A DNA stretch of 34,653 bases. It comes from Bacillota bacterium. GTDB lineage: Bacteria > Bacillota > Clostridia > Clostridiales > Clostridiaceae. Positions within the stretch are counted from its first letter, which is position 1. Every line of letters starts with the position of its first letter. Positions 8,301 to 16,290 of the stretch are shown here, in pieces. The DNA lies in assembly GCA_023399035.1 (NCBI GenBank), contig JAEWQX010000212.1:1-34653 (forward strand), given 5' to 3'. Below the pieces are notes generated by a model. The model was given only the letters and a program-made list of their open reading frames with translations, was not told the origin of the DNA and ran no database searches. The translations under genes were made by a program, and so were the position numbers.

Positions 8301-9278
8301 ATGGGGGACACAATTAATAGTTTGTTCAGCACGACAATTTTAGCACCATTAGTTATAGCATTTATATTTTCATTAATACTTGGACCAATATTCATACCGA
8401 TATTACACAAATTGAAATTTGGGCAGAACATTAGAAAAGAGGGTCCTAAGAGTCACCAGAAAAAAGCAGGAACTCCTACAATGGGAGGACTGATATTCTT
8501 TATTTCTGTTGCAGCAACAATTTTAATTACAGGTCCGAAGCTTTCAGATCAGAAGATGATAATTCTATATTCGTTTTTAGCTTTTGGGTTTATAGGATTT
8601 ATGGATGATATGTTGAAGATAATCCATAAAGATAACCTTGGGCTTAAAGCAGGACAGAAGATGGTTTTACTTCTTTTATTTTCTGTTGCATTAGCTATAT
8701 ACGGATATATGAAAATAGGGACTGATATATTAATACCATTTTCAGATGGATTTAAATTAAACATTGGAATTTTATATATACCTTTTATTATTTTATATTA
8801 TTCAGCAGTTACAAATGCAGTAAATTTAACAGATGGTATTGATGGTCTTGCAACAAGTGTAACCATAATAGTATTGACTTTCTTTACAATAGTTGCATTT
8901 AAAGCAGGACAGAAAGACGTTGCAATCTTCTCTATAGCTTTATGTGGTGCTTTATTAGGATTCTTAAAATATAATGCATTTCCAGCAAAGATATTTATGG
9001 GTGATACAGGTTCTTTAGCATTAGGAGGAGCAATTGGTACTATTGCATTAATGCTTAAGTTGGAATTATGGGTAGTGATTGTTGGGCTGATGTATGTAAT
9101 TGAGACATTATCAGTTATCATTCAGGTAACATCATTTAAAATGACAGGTAAAAGAGTATTTAAAATGGCTCCAATTCATCATCATTTTGAGCAGTGTGGA
9201 TGGAGCGAAGTTAAAATAGTAACGGTATTTTCTTTAGTGACAGCTGTGCTTTGCATCATTGGTTTTGTAGCTATTTAG
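8301..9278 (+). CDS. mraY: Phospho-MurNAc-pentapeptide transferase MraY
   Basis: Integral membrane enzyme that moves phospho-MurNAc-pentapeptide from UDP to undecaprenyl phosphate, giving lipid I. Family marks are KEGPKSHQKKAGTPTMGG near residue 45, the metal/catalytic DD in 'GFMDDMLK', 'NLTDGIDGLA', 'FMGDTGSLALGG' and the HHHFE loop near 290, spread over about ten membrane helices. Length 325 aa is normal. The start at ATG fits the family N-terminus, although its ribosome site is unusually far upstream and separated by a hairpin. It is part of the murE-murF-mraY-ftsW operon. Confidence 0.96.
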   Translation: MGDTINSLFSTTILAPLVIAFIFSLILGPIFIPILHKLKFGQNIRKEGPKSHQKKAGTPTMGGLIFFISVAATILITGPKLSDQKMIILYSFLAFGFIGFMDDMLKIIHKDNLGLKAGQKMVLLLLFSVALAIYGYMKIGTDILIPFSDGFKLNIGILYIPFIILYYSAVTNAVNLTDGIDGLATSVTIIVLTFFTIVAFKAGQKDVAIFSIALCGALLGFLKYNAFPAKIFMGDTGSLALGGAIGTIALMLKLELWVVIVGLMYVIETLSVIIQVTSFKMTGKRVFKMAPIHHHFEQCGWSEVKIVTVFSLVTAVLCIIGFVAI

Positions 9279-9302
9279 CAATTTTATGTGGAGGATTCAT
9301 GT

Positions 9303-10445
9303 ATGAAAGTCAGTAAGTCCCGAAAAATGAAAAAAAGAATTATGGGTGAAATAGATTATGGTGTATTTTATACGGTATTACTGCTTGTAGCAATAGGAAC
9401 AGTCATGATTTATTCTGCAAGTTCATATTATGCTATGTTTACTTATGGTGATAGTATGTTCTTCTTAAAGAAGCAGCTAATGCTTGTTCCATTAGGATTT
9501 GCTGCAATGATGTTCATGATGGGATTTGATTATCATAAAATCAAACAATATTCAGTAGCATTGCTATTGGGATGCATACCATTATTGTTTGCAGTATTCT
9601 TTTTTCCAGATGTAAATGGAGCTCAAAGATGGATAAAGCTTGGACCACTAAGCTTTCAGCCATCAGACCTTACTAAATATGCAGTAGTTATATTTTTAGC
9701 TATGGGACTGGAAGCAAAAGGTGAAGGACTTAAAAAGTTTTGGACAGGAGTTGTACCATATCTTGGAGTGTCAGGAGTTTTTGCTGCATTTATATTAGCT
9801 GAGAAAAATCTGAGTATTGCATCTGTAATAATGATAGTAACATTTATAATGTTGTTTGTGGCAGGCGCTAAGAATAAGCATCTTTTTGGAGTAGTTGCTC
9901 CAGCTATGTTTGCAGCAGCTACGTTCTTTACTCTTTCAAGTTCTTACAGAAAGGCAAGACTTCTTAATTTTATTGATCCATGGAAGGATGCTGCGGGAAA
10001 TGGATATCAGCTTATTCAATCTTTCTATGCATTAGGAGCTGGAGGAATAACAGGTTTAGGACTTGGTCAGTCAAGACAGAAAACTTTATATATGCCTGAG
10101 CCACATAATGATTTCATATTTTCAATAATAGGTGAAGAACTTGGGCTGATAGGATGTATATGTATAATTACTTTATTCTTAATCTTTATATGGAGAGGAA
10201 TAAATATAGCTTTAAAGGCAAAGGATACCTACGGCACACTTCTTTCAGTAGGAATAACATCAGTTATTGCAGTACAGTGCATAATTAATATTGCAGTTGT
10301 AACTGGATCAATGCCTGTTACAGGTGTTCCATTACCTTTCATAAGTTATGGAGGTACATCACTTGTTATTAACATGACAGCAATGGGAATACTTCTGAAT
10401 ATTTCTAGACAGACTGAAGGGAAAGAAGAATTTAAGACTAAGTAA
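9303..10445 (+). CDS. spoVE: SEDS peptidoglycan polymerase, FtsW/SpoVE
   Basis: Multi-pass membrane glycosyltransferase that polymerises lipid II together with a class B PBP. Marks are 'GAQRWIKLGPLSFQPSDL', 'GNGYQLIQSFYALGAGG', the PEPHNDFIFSIIGEE loop and 'GVPLPFISYGGTS', with about ten helices. GGAGG (9290-9294) lies 8 nt before ATG 9303; a GTG at 9288 in the same frame overlaps that site and is not the start. In sporeformers the copy after mraY is usually SpoVE, with the division FtsW elsewhere, but sequence alone does not separate them. The SpoVD-like PBPs upstream are natural partners. Length 380 aa. Confidence 0.93.
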   Translation: MKVSKSRKMKKRIMGEIDYGVFYTVLLLVAIGTVMIYSASSYYAMFTYGDSMFFLKKQLMLVPLGFAAMMFMMGFDYHKIKQYSVALLLGCIPLLFAVFFFPDVNGAQRWIKLGPLSFQPSDLTKYAVVIFLAMGLEAKGEGLKKFWTGVVPYLGVSGVFAAFILAEKNLSIASVIMIVTFIMLFVAGAKNKHLFGVVAPAMFAAATFFTLSSSYRKARLLNFIDPWKDAAGNGYQLIQSFYALGAGGITGLGLGQSRQKTLYMPEPHNDFIFSIIGEELGLIGCICIITLFLIFIWRGINIALKAKDTYGTLLSVGITSVIAVQCIINIAVVTGSMPVTGVPLPFISYGGTSLVINMTAMGILLNISRQTEGKEEFKTK

Positions 10446-10460
10446 GAGAGTTTTTATAAG

Positions 10461-10500
10461 AAAAGCAGAATGGTAAATAATTAATTACTGTTCTGCTTTT
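10461..10500 (+). terminator. Intrinsic terminator after ftsW/spoVE
   Basis: AAAAGCAGAA (10461-10470) pairs with TTCTGCTTTT (10491-10500). Inside, GGTAA can pair with TTACT to lengthen the stem. It ends the mur/spoVE unit, so divIB needs its own promoter. Confidence 0.8.
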
Positions 10501-10571
10501 TAAATGAATTTTAACTTATAGTATATAAATTAGAAAGATATGATTACTTTTTTGAATATAACAAAAATGTA

Positions 10572-10600
10572 ATGAAAATATATAGGTAAAGTGGTATTAT
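10572..10600 (+). promoter_or_regulatory. Candidate sigma-A promoter for the divIB operon
   Basis: An extended -10 (TGG then TATTAT at 10595-10600) with a partial -35 ATGAAA (10572-10577) at 17-nt spacing. It lies between the spoVE terminator and divIB. The -35 is poor and the region is very AT-rich. Confidence 0.35.
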
Positions 10601-10641
10601 TATATATGAAATTTATGAAATGTGTAAATTATCATTTAGAT

Positions 10642-10657
10642 AGAGGTGAGTACAATA
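10642..10657 (+). promoter_or_regulatory. Shine-Dalgarno site pointing to an ATA start for divIB
   Basis: AGAGGTGA (10642-10649) covers the only GTG candidate (10646-10648). The codon at proper distance is ATA 10655, followed by AAA. The GTG itself has no ribosome site upstream. Either divIB starts at ATA or at a GTG inside its own SD. Confidence 0.45.
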
Positions 10658-11464
10658 AAATCAGCCAAAAAGCCGACTAATGAATTTATCATAAGGGCAC
10701 GTAAAAGAAAATTAATAAGAAAGATTATACTTATGTGCATAATATTATTTATAGGAGTAATTTTATTTATAACCAAATCAAATGTATTTATAATAAAAAA
10801 GGTTTCAATTTTAGGAAATCCTATTATGAGTGGTGAAGATGTTAAGGAAAAAACAGAATATTTAATTGGACAAAACATATTCTTTATTAAAAAGGGTGAC
10901 ATAATAAAATCAGCAGAAGAAAATCCGTATGTGAAGAGTGTTGAAATAAGCAAGACATATCCAAGGCAGGTAAATATAAAGATAACTGAAAAACAAGGAG
11001 TTTTTTGTGCCAAAAAGGATGGACAATACTATATTTTTAGTGATACCGGAGTACTCCTTGAAGAAAATGATAATGTAGATAATAGAAATCTAATACAGAT
11101 ACTTGGCATCGAGGATAAGATTGATAATATAAAATTAGGTGATTCAATTAGTGATAATATAAGGATGATTAATATACTGGATATTTTTTCTCAGATAACT
11201 GATGTTAATCCAAGCAATTATAAAATAGATTATATTGATTTAAATGATTTTATGAATATAAAAGTATATATAGGGGATGTAGAAGGAAGACTAGGTAATG
11301 ATGAAAATATACCTGATAAAATGAATAAATTGATGCATATTGTCGAAAATGCTGAAATAGGTATACAAAAGGGATATGTTGATGTAGGCTTTGACGGTTC
11401 TCCAGTTTATTATAAAGAAGAAGTGAAAAGTGAAGAAGGGAATATAGAAAATGAAGGTGTCTAA
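10655..11464 (+). CDS. ftsQ: Cell division protein DivIB/FtsQ
   Basis: Bitopic division protein that works with FtsL and DivIC to regulate septal wall synthesis. It has a basic cytoplasmic tail (KKPTNEFIIRARKRKLIRK), one membrane helix (about residues 25-43), a POTRA domain starting at 'VFIIKKVSILGNP' with 'NPYVKSVEISKTYPRQVNIKITEK', then the FtsQ/DivIB beta domain. The start is either ATA 10655, favoured by the ribosome site, or GTG 10646, adding three residues. The 3' end overlaps the next gene by 14 nt, so they are cotranscribed. First gene after a terminator. Confidence 0.9.
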   Translation: MKSAKKPTNEFIIRARKRKLIRKIILMCIILFIGVILFITKSNVFIIKKVSILGNPIMSGEDVKEKTEYLIGQNIFFIKKGDIIKSAEENPYVKSVEISKTYPRQVNIKITEKQGVFCAKKDGQYYIFSDTGVLLEENDNVDNRNLIQILGIEDKIDNIKLGDSISDNIRMINILDIFSQITDVNPSNYKIDYIDLNDFMNIKVYIGDVEGRLGNDENIPDKMNKLMHIVENAEIGIQKGYVDVGFDGSPVYYKEEVKSEEGNIENEGV

Positions 11465-12176
11465 ATCTCAGATATTTATAGCGATTGTTTGTGCTCTATT
11501 AGGTTTCTTATTGTCATATCAGTTTAAAGTATTATCTAATCAGAATTCAAGCAATATTAGTACATATGATCAGAGTGATATTATTTCTGAAATAGAAACA
11601 TTAAGAAAAGAAAAGGAAGAACTTGTAGCGACAAATTCAAAACTGTCAGATGAATTAAAGCAGCTTGAAGAAGCAGCGGCCAAAGATGGTGATGTGGGTA
11701 AGGAAATAAAAAATCAGCTTGATGCAGCAAGAATGCATCTTGGAGTTGTTGATGTAAAAGGACCTGGAATTGTTCTTACAATAACACCTAAAACTTCGAT
11801 TTTTAATGCCAGCTCAAATGATACAAGCAGAGATTTAGGAGAAGACGAAATAGTACACATTGTAAATCTTTTATGGTATTCAGGTGCTGAAGCAATTTCA
11901 ATTAATGATATAAGAATAACTCCACAGACAGGAATAAAGACTGCTGGGAATGGTATTTCAATTGGTTCTGCAGGAAGAATTTATCCTAAGGAGAAGATTG
12001 TGGTAAAGGCAATTGGAGATAAGGGAAGATTAAATGTAGGATTATCTTTCCCAGGTTCATTAGAGTATCTTGCACTTCCCAATTATAACAATGAAATAAA
12101 GACAGAAGATGAAATTTTTATTGGAAAAACTACTCAGTCATTAAAAAGTGAATTTATAAAATCAGTTAAGGAATAG
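11451..12176 (+). CDS. DUF881 protein (YlxW-like), first copy
   Basis: Membrane-anchored protein of unknown function. One N-terminal helix (about 8-25), a coiled coil rich in Glu/Lys/Leu (about 42-78), then the DUF881 domain with 'LGVVDVKGPGIVLTI' and 'WYSGAEAISINDIRI', which faces outside. Length 241 aa is usual. Its ATG lies inside the end of divIB. In Bacillus subtilis the same neighbourhood (divIB-ylxW-ylxX-sbp) holds two DUF881 proteins next to Sbp, so a division or wall role is plausible by context only. Confidence 0.85.
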   Translation: MKVSKSQIFIAIVCALLGFLLSYQFKVLSNQNSSNISTYDQSDIISEIETLRKEKEELVATNSKLSDELKQLEEAAAKDGDVGKEIKNQLDAARMHLGVVDVKGPGIVLTITPKTSIFNASSNDTSRDLGEDEIVHIVNLLWYSGAEAISINDIRITPQTGIKTAGNGISIGSAGRIYPKEKIVVKAIGDKGRLNVGLSFPGSLEYLALPNYNNEIKTEDEIFIGKTTQSLKSEFIKSVKE

Positions 12177-12187
12177 GAGATAGTGAA

Positions 12188-12580
12188 TTGATTGCAACGA
12201 TTGGATTGTTAATTGGAATAATATTAGGTTTTGTATTGGATGTAAATATATCGGATAAGTTTACACCATATATGTCAGTTGCCATATTAGCTTGCCTTGA
12301 CTCAGTTTTTGGAGCTGTAAGGGCTAATTTATCTAAAAATTTTCAGCCAGATATTTTTATTTCGGGATTCTTTGGAAATGCGCTATTAGCAGCTTTGCTT
12401 GCTTATCTTGGAGATAAACTTGGAATACCTATATATATTGCAGCTGTAATTGTTTTTGGTGGAAGAATATTTGATAACTTTGCGATTATAAGAAGACTTT
12501 TGCTTGAACAGATTAAGCATAGAAAGATACATAAGATGAGAAAGAAATTAAGGGAAAAACAAAATTTTGATAATATATAA
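12188..12580 (+). CDS. sbp: Small basic protein Sbp (DUF1290)
   Basis: Small integral membrane protein, 130 aa, with three or four hydrophobic segments and a strongly basic C-terminus (KHRKIHKMRKKLREKQ). Core motifs 'YMSVAILACLDSVFGAVRA', 'FISGFFGNALLAALLAYLGDKLG' and 'GGRIFDNFAIIRR' identify the DUF1290/Sbp family. The start is TTG with GGAGA 7 nt upstream. It sits between two DUF881 genes. Molecular function is unknown. Confidence 0.88.
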   Translation: MIATIGLLIGIILGFVLDVNISDKFTPYMSVAILACLDSVFGAVRANLSKNFQPDIFISGFFGNALLAALLAYLGDKLGIPIYIAAVIVFGGRIFDNFAIIRRLLLEQIKHRKIHKMRKKLREKQNFDNI

Positions 12581-12592
12581 GGGGTGTGTAAA

Positions 12593-13327
12593 TTGGAGAA
12601 GAAACCTCAATCTTTCTTTATTTTTATGGCCACTTTAGTATTAGGATTTCTAATTTCCATAAACTTTAATTTTGATAGAGAGCAGGCATATAATTCTTTA
12701 AATACAATGGAATATCAAGAAGCAATAGAAGAAAGATCAAGGCTGTATAAAGAAATAGGAGCTTTGAAAGAGGGAAACATCGATGCAAATAGAAAGATAA
12801 ACCAATATAAACAGGATGATGTGAAAAATGATGAAATACTGCAGGATATGAAGGAACAGATTTCTGATTATGGGATGTTTACTGGACTTACAGCTGTTGA
12901 AGGTCCAGGGATAATACTCACTCTCAATGATGGTATAACAAATGTAAATGAAGAAGGTTTTGAAGAAGTGATGAGCAAACTTCTTCATGACAGCGATATG
13001 GCACTTGTATTAAATGAACTGCGTCAGGCTGGAGCTGAGGCCATATCTGTAAATAATCATCGTATTGTTCCATGGTCTGGTGTAGTATGTGCATGGGCAT
13101 TTATACAATTTGATGATTCAAGCATGGAATCAGCACCATTTAAGATTTATGCCATAGGAGATCCTGAAAAGCTTAAAGCAGCACTTTTAGAAGATGGAAG
13201 TCATGTAAAGCAGCTTATGATAAAAAAGCTATTTGTTGAAATAGAAGAAAGTGAAAAAATAACTATGCCGGCATCAACTGCAATGGGTAATGTCACCTAT
13301 ATGGAAAGAGATGAAGTGGCAAAGTAA
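12593..13327 (+). CDS. DUF881 protein (YlxX-like), second copy
   Basis: Second membrane-anchored DUF881 protein: N-terminal helix (about 7-23), coiled coil (about 38-85), then the DUF881 domain with 'TGLTAVEGPGIILTLNDG' and 'LRQAGAEAISVNNHRIVPWS'. I set the start at TTG 12593, since AAGGGGTG (12579-12586) is at the right distance; the longer frame from GTG 12584 begins inside that ribosome site. It is clearly diverged from the copy two genes upstream. Last gene of the divIB unit, followed by 92 nt of AT-rich spacer. Confidence 0.84.
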   Translation: MEKKPQSFFIFMATLVLGFLISINFNFDREQAYNSLNTMEYQEAIEERSRLYKEIGALKEGNIDANRKINQYKQDDVKNDEILQDMKEQISDYGMFTGLTAVEGPGIILTLNDGITNVNEEGFEEVMSKLLHDSDMALVLNELRQAGAEAISVNNHRIVPWSGVVCAWAFIQFDDSSMESAPFKIYAIGDPEKLKAALLEDGSHVKQLMIKKLFVEIEESEKITMPASTAMGNVTYMERDEVAK

Positions 13328-13419
13328 AAAAATATTAATTTTTTTAAAGGAATTTAAACTTTTATATAGAATATAAACAAAATGAGGTAAAGAAAGGATT
13401 AAGTTAAAGGTGCAGTACA

Positions 13420-14085
13420 ATGGGAATAAAAGATAATATAGAATACCTTAAAAAAAGTATTCCAGATGATGTAATGCTTCTGGCTGTATCAAAAACAAAG
13501 CCGCTAGAATATTTAGAGGAAGCATATCAATGTGGAATGAGAGATTTTGGAGAAAATAAAGTTCAAGAGCTTGTAGAAAAGTATGAAAACTTCCATAAAG
13601 ATGTCAGATGGCATCTTATCGGGCATCTCCAGACTAATAAAGTTAAATATTTAGTTGATAGAGTTTTTTTAATTCATTCATTAGATAGTGTGAATTTATT
13701 AAATCAAATAGAGAAAGTTTTTGGAAAAGCAGGTAAGACTGCAGATACTTTAATTCAAATAAACATTGGAAGAGAAGAAAGCAAGACGGGAATTCTTGAA
13801 GAAGATCTTGAAGATTTCCTTGCTGAAATCGAAAAATGTGAACATGTATCTGTTAAGGGGTTAATGGTAATTATACCTCAAGGTGATGAAGAAAGTAATA
13901 GAAGTTACTTTAAAAAAACCAAGCAGATATTTGAAGAATTAAAGAAGAGAAAATTTAGAAATATCAATATGCAGATACTATCAATGGGTATGACACATGA
14001 TTATGAAACTGCAATTGAAGAAGGTTCTACCTTAGTAAGGATAGGAACAGGAATATTTGGAGAAAGAAATTATCAAGCAAAATAG
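13420..14085 (+). CDS. ylmE: PLP-binding homeostasis protein YggS/YlmE
   Basis: Single-domain alanine-racemase-fold protein that holds pyridoxal 5'-phosphate and balances cellular PLP and amino acid pools; no catalytic reaction is firmly known. Marks: 'LLAVSKTKP' with the PLP lysine (Lys25), 'FGENKVQE', 'WHLIGHLQTNK', 'LSMGMTHDYETAIEEGSTLVRIGTGIFG'. Length 221 aa is normal. It heads ylmE-sepF-ylmG-ylmH-divIVA with 9-17 nt gaps. In many Firmicutes ftsA-ftsZ lie just before this gene; here they do not. Confidence 0.94.
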   Translation: MGIKDNIEYLKKSIPDDVMLLAVSKTKPLEYLEEAYQCGMRDFGENKVQELVEKYENFHKDVRWHLIGHLQTNKVKYLVDRVFLIHSLDSVNLLNQIEKVFGKAGKTADTLIQINIGREESKTGILEEDLEDFLAEIEKCEHVSVKGLMVIIPQGDEESNRSYFKKTKQIFEELKKRKFRNINMQILSMGMTHDYETAIEEGSTLVRIGTGIFGERNYQAK

Positions 14086-14097
14086 GAGGGATCATTT

Positions 14098-14556
14098 ATG
14101 AGCAATAATGTTTTATCAAAATTTAAATCTTTACTAGGATTCGAGGATTATGAAGATTATGAAGACTACGAAGATGAAGAGTATGAAAGCGAAGTAAGAG
14201 AAGAAGAGGAGTCAATTGAACCTGTTATTACAAATAAGAAAAATAACAAAGTAGTAAATATTCACACATCAACATCAGTAAAAGTTACAATAACTAAGCC
14301 AGTTGATTATGAAGAAGCAACTGAAATATGTGAAGCATTAAAGAACAGAAGAATAGTTCTTGTTAATACTACAGTGTTAGAATTAAAGATTGCACAAAGA
14401 TTGTTAGATTTTATAAGTGGATCTTGCTATGCTTTAGGAGGAGAATTACAACAGATAGAAAAAGGTGTTTACTTGCTTTCTCCATCTAATGTTGAAGTGA
14501 CAAATGAATTAAAGAATGAATTAAGTTCTAAAGCTTTATTTAATTGGTCTAAATAA
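14098..14556 (+). CDS. sepF: Cell division protein SepF
   Basis: Membrane anchor of the FtsZ ring and assembler of FtsZ bundles. Residues 1-13 form the amphipathic membrane-targeting helix (MSNNVLSKFKSLLGF). An acidic linker with near-perfect EDY repeats (about 16-42) follows, then the SepF core from about 50 ('VKVTITKPVDYEEATEICEAL', 'RIVLVNTTVLELKIAQRLLDFISG', 'LYLLSPSNVEV'-like end). 152 aa, normal. GGAGG is 8 nt before the ATG. Confidence 0.95.
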   Translation: MSNNVLSKFKSLLGFEDYEDYEDYEDEEYESEVREEEESIEPVITNKKNNKVVNIHTSTSVKVTITKPVDYEEATEICEALKNRRIVLVNTTVLELKIAQRLLDFISGSCYALGGELQQIEKGVYLLSPSNVEVTNELKNELSSKALFNWSK

Positions 14557-14567
14557 TAGGAGGCAAA

Positions 14568-14825
14568 ATGTTAATAAACGCTATAAGTGGTATATTTAGA
14601 ATAATAGAATTAGCAATACTTATAGAATGTATTGCATCATGGATTCCACAGCTTAGATATAATCAATTTATGGATATTGTTCGAAGCATTACTTATCCAA
14701 TTTTAGAACCATGCAGAAGAATACAGGACAGATTTTTAGGAGATTTACCGATTGATTTTTCTCCAGTACTTGCATTATTTCTTTTAGATATAATAAGAAC
14801 AGTGCTTATAAACTTACTATATTAA
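14568..14825 (+). CDS. ylmG: YggT family membrane protein YlmG
   Basis: 85-aa membrane protein with two hydrophobic segments (about 5-25 and 63-82) around a conserved loop 'SWIPQLRYNQFMDIVRSITYPILEPCRRI', the hallmark of YggT/YlmG. Homologues affect division or nucleoid/organelle distribution, but the mechanism is unknown. AGGAGG precedes the ATG. Lies between sepF and ylmH as in other Firmicutes. Confidence 0.92.
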   Translation: MLINAISGIFRIIELAILIECIASWIPQLRYNQFMDIVRSITYPILEPCRRIQDRFLGDLPIDFSPVLALFLLDIIRTVLINLLY

Positions 14826-14829
14826 CATT

Positions 14830-15594
14830 ATGAAGGAAATAATAAATAAGCAATTCGGTGAAGAAGACAGAAATGAAGTTCTGAATCTGTATGAAAAATG
14901 TAAATTAGCAAAGGATAAAGACATACCCATGTTTGGAAACAGTTTTTATACGCCTAATATATGGAGATGGTTTGAAAAAACATTTAACTGCAGTTCTTTT
15001 AAAGTAGAGAGCAATGGAGTTTTTGATGAGTGTGAAAGAAGGATGATTTCATTCAATAATATATATAATACTCCGTTTCCTATGAAACTGCTAAAGATTG
15101 AAAATACATCAAAGTTTAATGAACTTAACCATAAGGATTATTTAGGCGGAATACTGGCTGTTGGAATTGAACGTAATAAAATCGGAGACCTTTTAGTTAA
15201 CGATAATGTTTGTTATGTTCCAATTCATGAGGATATAGAAAACTTTCTTATTTATAATATAGATAAGATAGGGAAGGTTTCTTGTAAAACTGAAATTTTA
15301 GAGCAATATGACTCTTTACCTCAGTTTAATTTCAAAGAAGAAATTATTTTAGTTTCTTCTTTGAGAATTGATGGTCTGGTTTGTAAATTGGCTAATGTTT
15401 CAAGGGCAAAAGCACAGATGATGGTTGAACAGGGAAAGGTACTTGCTGATTATGTTAAGATAAGGGATAAGAGTTACGAAGCAAAAGAAGATGAAAGAAT
15501 TACAATTCGCGGAGTTGGAAAATTTATCTTAGGAAGTACAATTGGATCTAGTAAAAGTGGGAGACTAAAAGTAAGTATAAAAAAATATACATAA
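14830..15594 (+). CDS. ylmH: S4-domain RNA-binding protein YlmH
   Basis: 254-aa protein whose C-terminal S4 RNA-binding domain spans about residues 174-235 ('LRIDGLVCKLANVSRAKAQMMVEQGKVLADY'-type core). The N-terminal part holds the YlmH domain ('GGILAVGIERNKIGDLLV'). YlmH has been linked to ribosome-associated quality control together with RqcH, which is encoded at 20.4-22.2 kb. The ATG has no clear ribosome site and lies 4 nt after the ylmG stop, so it probably depends on translational coupling. Confidence 0.92.
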   Translation: MKEIINKQFGEEDRNEVLNLYEKCKLAKDKDIPMFGNSFYTPNIWRWFEKTFNCSSFKVESNGVFDECERRMISFNNIYNTPFPMKLLKIENTSKFNELNHKDYLGGILAVGIERNKIGDLLVNDNVCYVPIHEDIENFLIYNIDKIGKVSCKTEILEQYDSLPQFNFKEEIILVSSLRIDGLVCKLANVSRAKAQMMVEQGKVLADYVKIRDKSYEAKEDERITIRGVGKFILGSTIGSSKSGRLKVSIKKYT

Positions 15595-15611
15595 AATTTA
15601 GAGGTGAAATT

Positions 15612-16226
15612 ATGAAGTTAACTCCAATGGACATAAATAATAAGGAATTTAAAAGAGCTATAAGAGGATATAGTGCAGATGAAGTAGATGAATTCTTAGA
15701 TGCTATAGTTGAAAACTATGATGAACTATATAAAGAAAATGCTAATCTAAAAGAAAAAATAACAAACCTAAATGAAAAAGTTGAGCATTATTCTAAGATA
15801 GAATCAACAATACAAAATACTTTATTATTAGCTCAAAATGCAGCAGAACAGGCTAAAAATTCAGCAAAAAAAGAAGCTGAAATGATGGTTAAAAATGCAA
15901 ATGAAACTGCACAGAAGGTTATGGATAAAGCACATAATGATGTGATTTCCATAAATGATGAATATGAAAAAGTTAAGCAGGAATTCATAAAATTCAGAGC
16001 TAAATATAGAAACTTTATGAATACTCAATTAGAGACATTTGATGATTTAGAAAAAGATTTTATAAAAAATTATAATGTTTCAGAACCAGTAGAAGAAGAT
16101 GACTTATGCGAAAAGGAAGCAAATTTTACTGAAGATGTTTCTGAAGAAGTTAAAGAAGAAGCTTCAAAGGCTGATTTTAATGAAGATTTAAATGAAATTA
16201 AGAGTTTTTTTGTTAAAGAAGATTAA
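15612..16226 (+). CDS. divIVA: Cell division/polar protein DivIVA
   Basis: Coiled-coil protein that gathers at curved membrane at septa and poles. The N-terminal lipid-binding domain reads 'KLTPMDINNKEFKRAIRGYSADEVDEFLD'; Arg18 of the membrane loop is kept, but the usual Phe17 is Ile17. Coiled coils follow (about 30-65 and 75-150), then an acidic tail (about 158-200). 204 aa. AGAGGTGA precedes the ATG. It closes the ylm unit before a terminator. Confidence 0.95.
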   Translation: MKLTPMDINNKEFKRAIRGYSADEVDEFLDAIVENYDELYKENANLKEKITNLNEKVEHYSKIESTIQNTLLLAQNAAEQAKNSAKKEAEMMVKNANETAQKVMDKAHNDVISINDEYEKVKQEFIKFRAKYRNFMNTQLETFDDLEKDFIKNYNVSEPVEEDDLCEKEANFTEDVSEEVKEEASKADFNEDLNEIKSFFVKED

Positions 16227-16258
16227 TATCAATAATTCTTAATTACTAGAAATGTGGC

Positions 16259-16290
16259 AGCTGTCTTAATTATTTAAGGCAGCTTTTATT
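16259..16290 (+). terminator. Intrinsic terminator after divIVA
   Basis: AGCTGTCTTA (16259-16268) pairs with TAAGGCAGCT (16275-16284, one G-U pair), 6-nt loop, then TTTATT. Confidence 0.75.

Noticed and set aside
8259..8301. MurF-MraY fusion by readthrough
   Set aside because: The frames match, with a single TAA between them, but both proteins have normal full-length ends and mraY has its own strong ribosome site.
8102..9121. Minus-strand frames over murF and mraY
   Set aside because: Antisense of membrane-helix codons produces long open frames by composition; no start signals.
10636..11013. 125-codon minus-strand frame over divIB
   Set aside because: Opposite the POTRA-encoding part of divIB, with no ribosome site or promoter.
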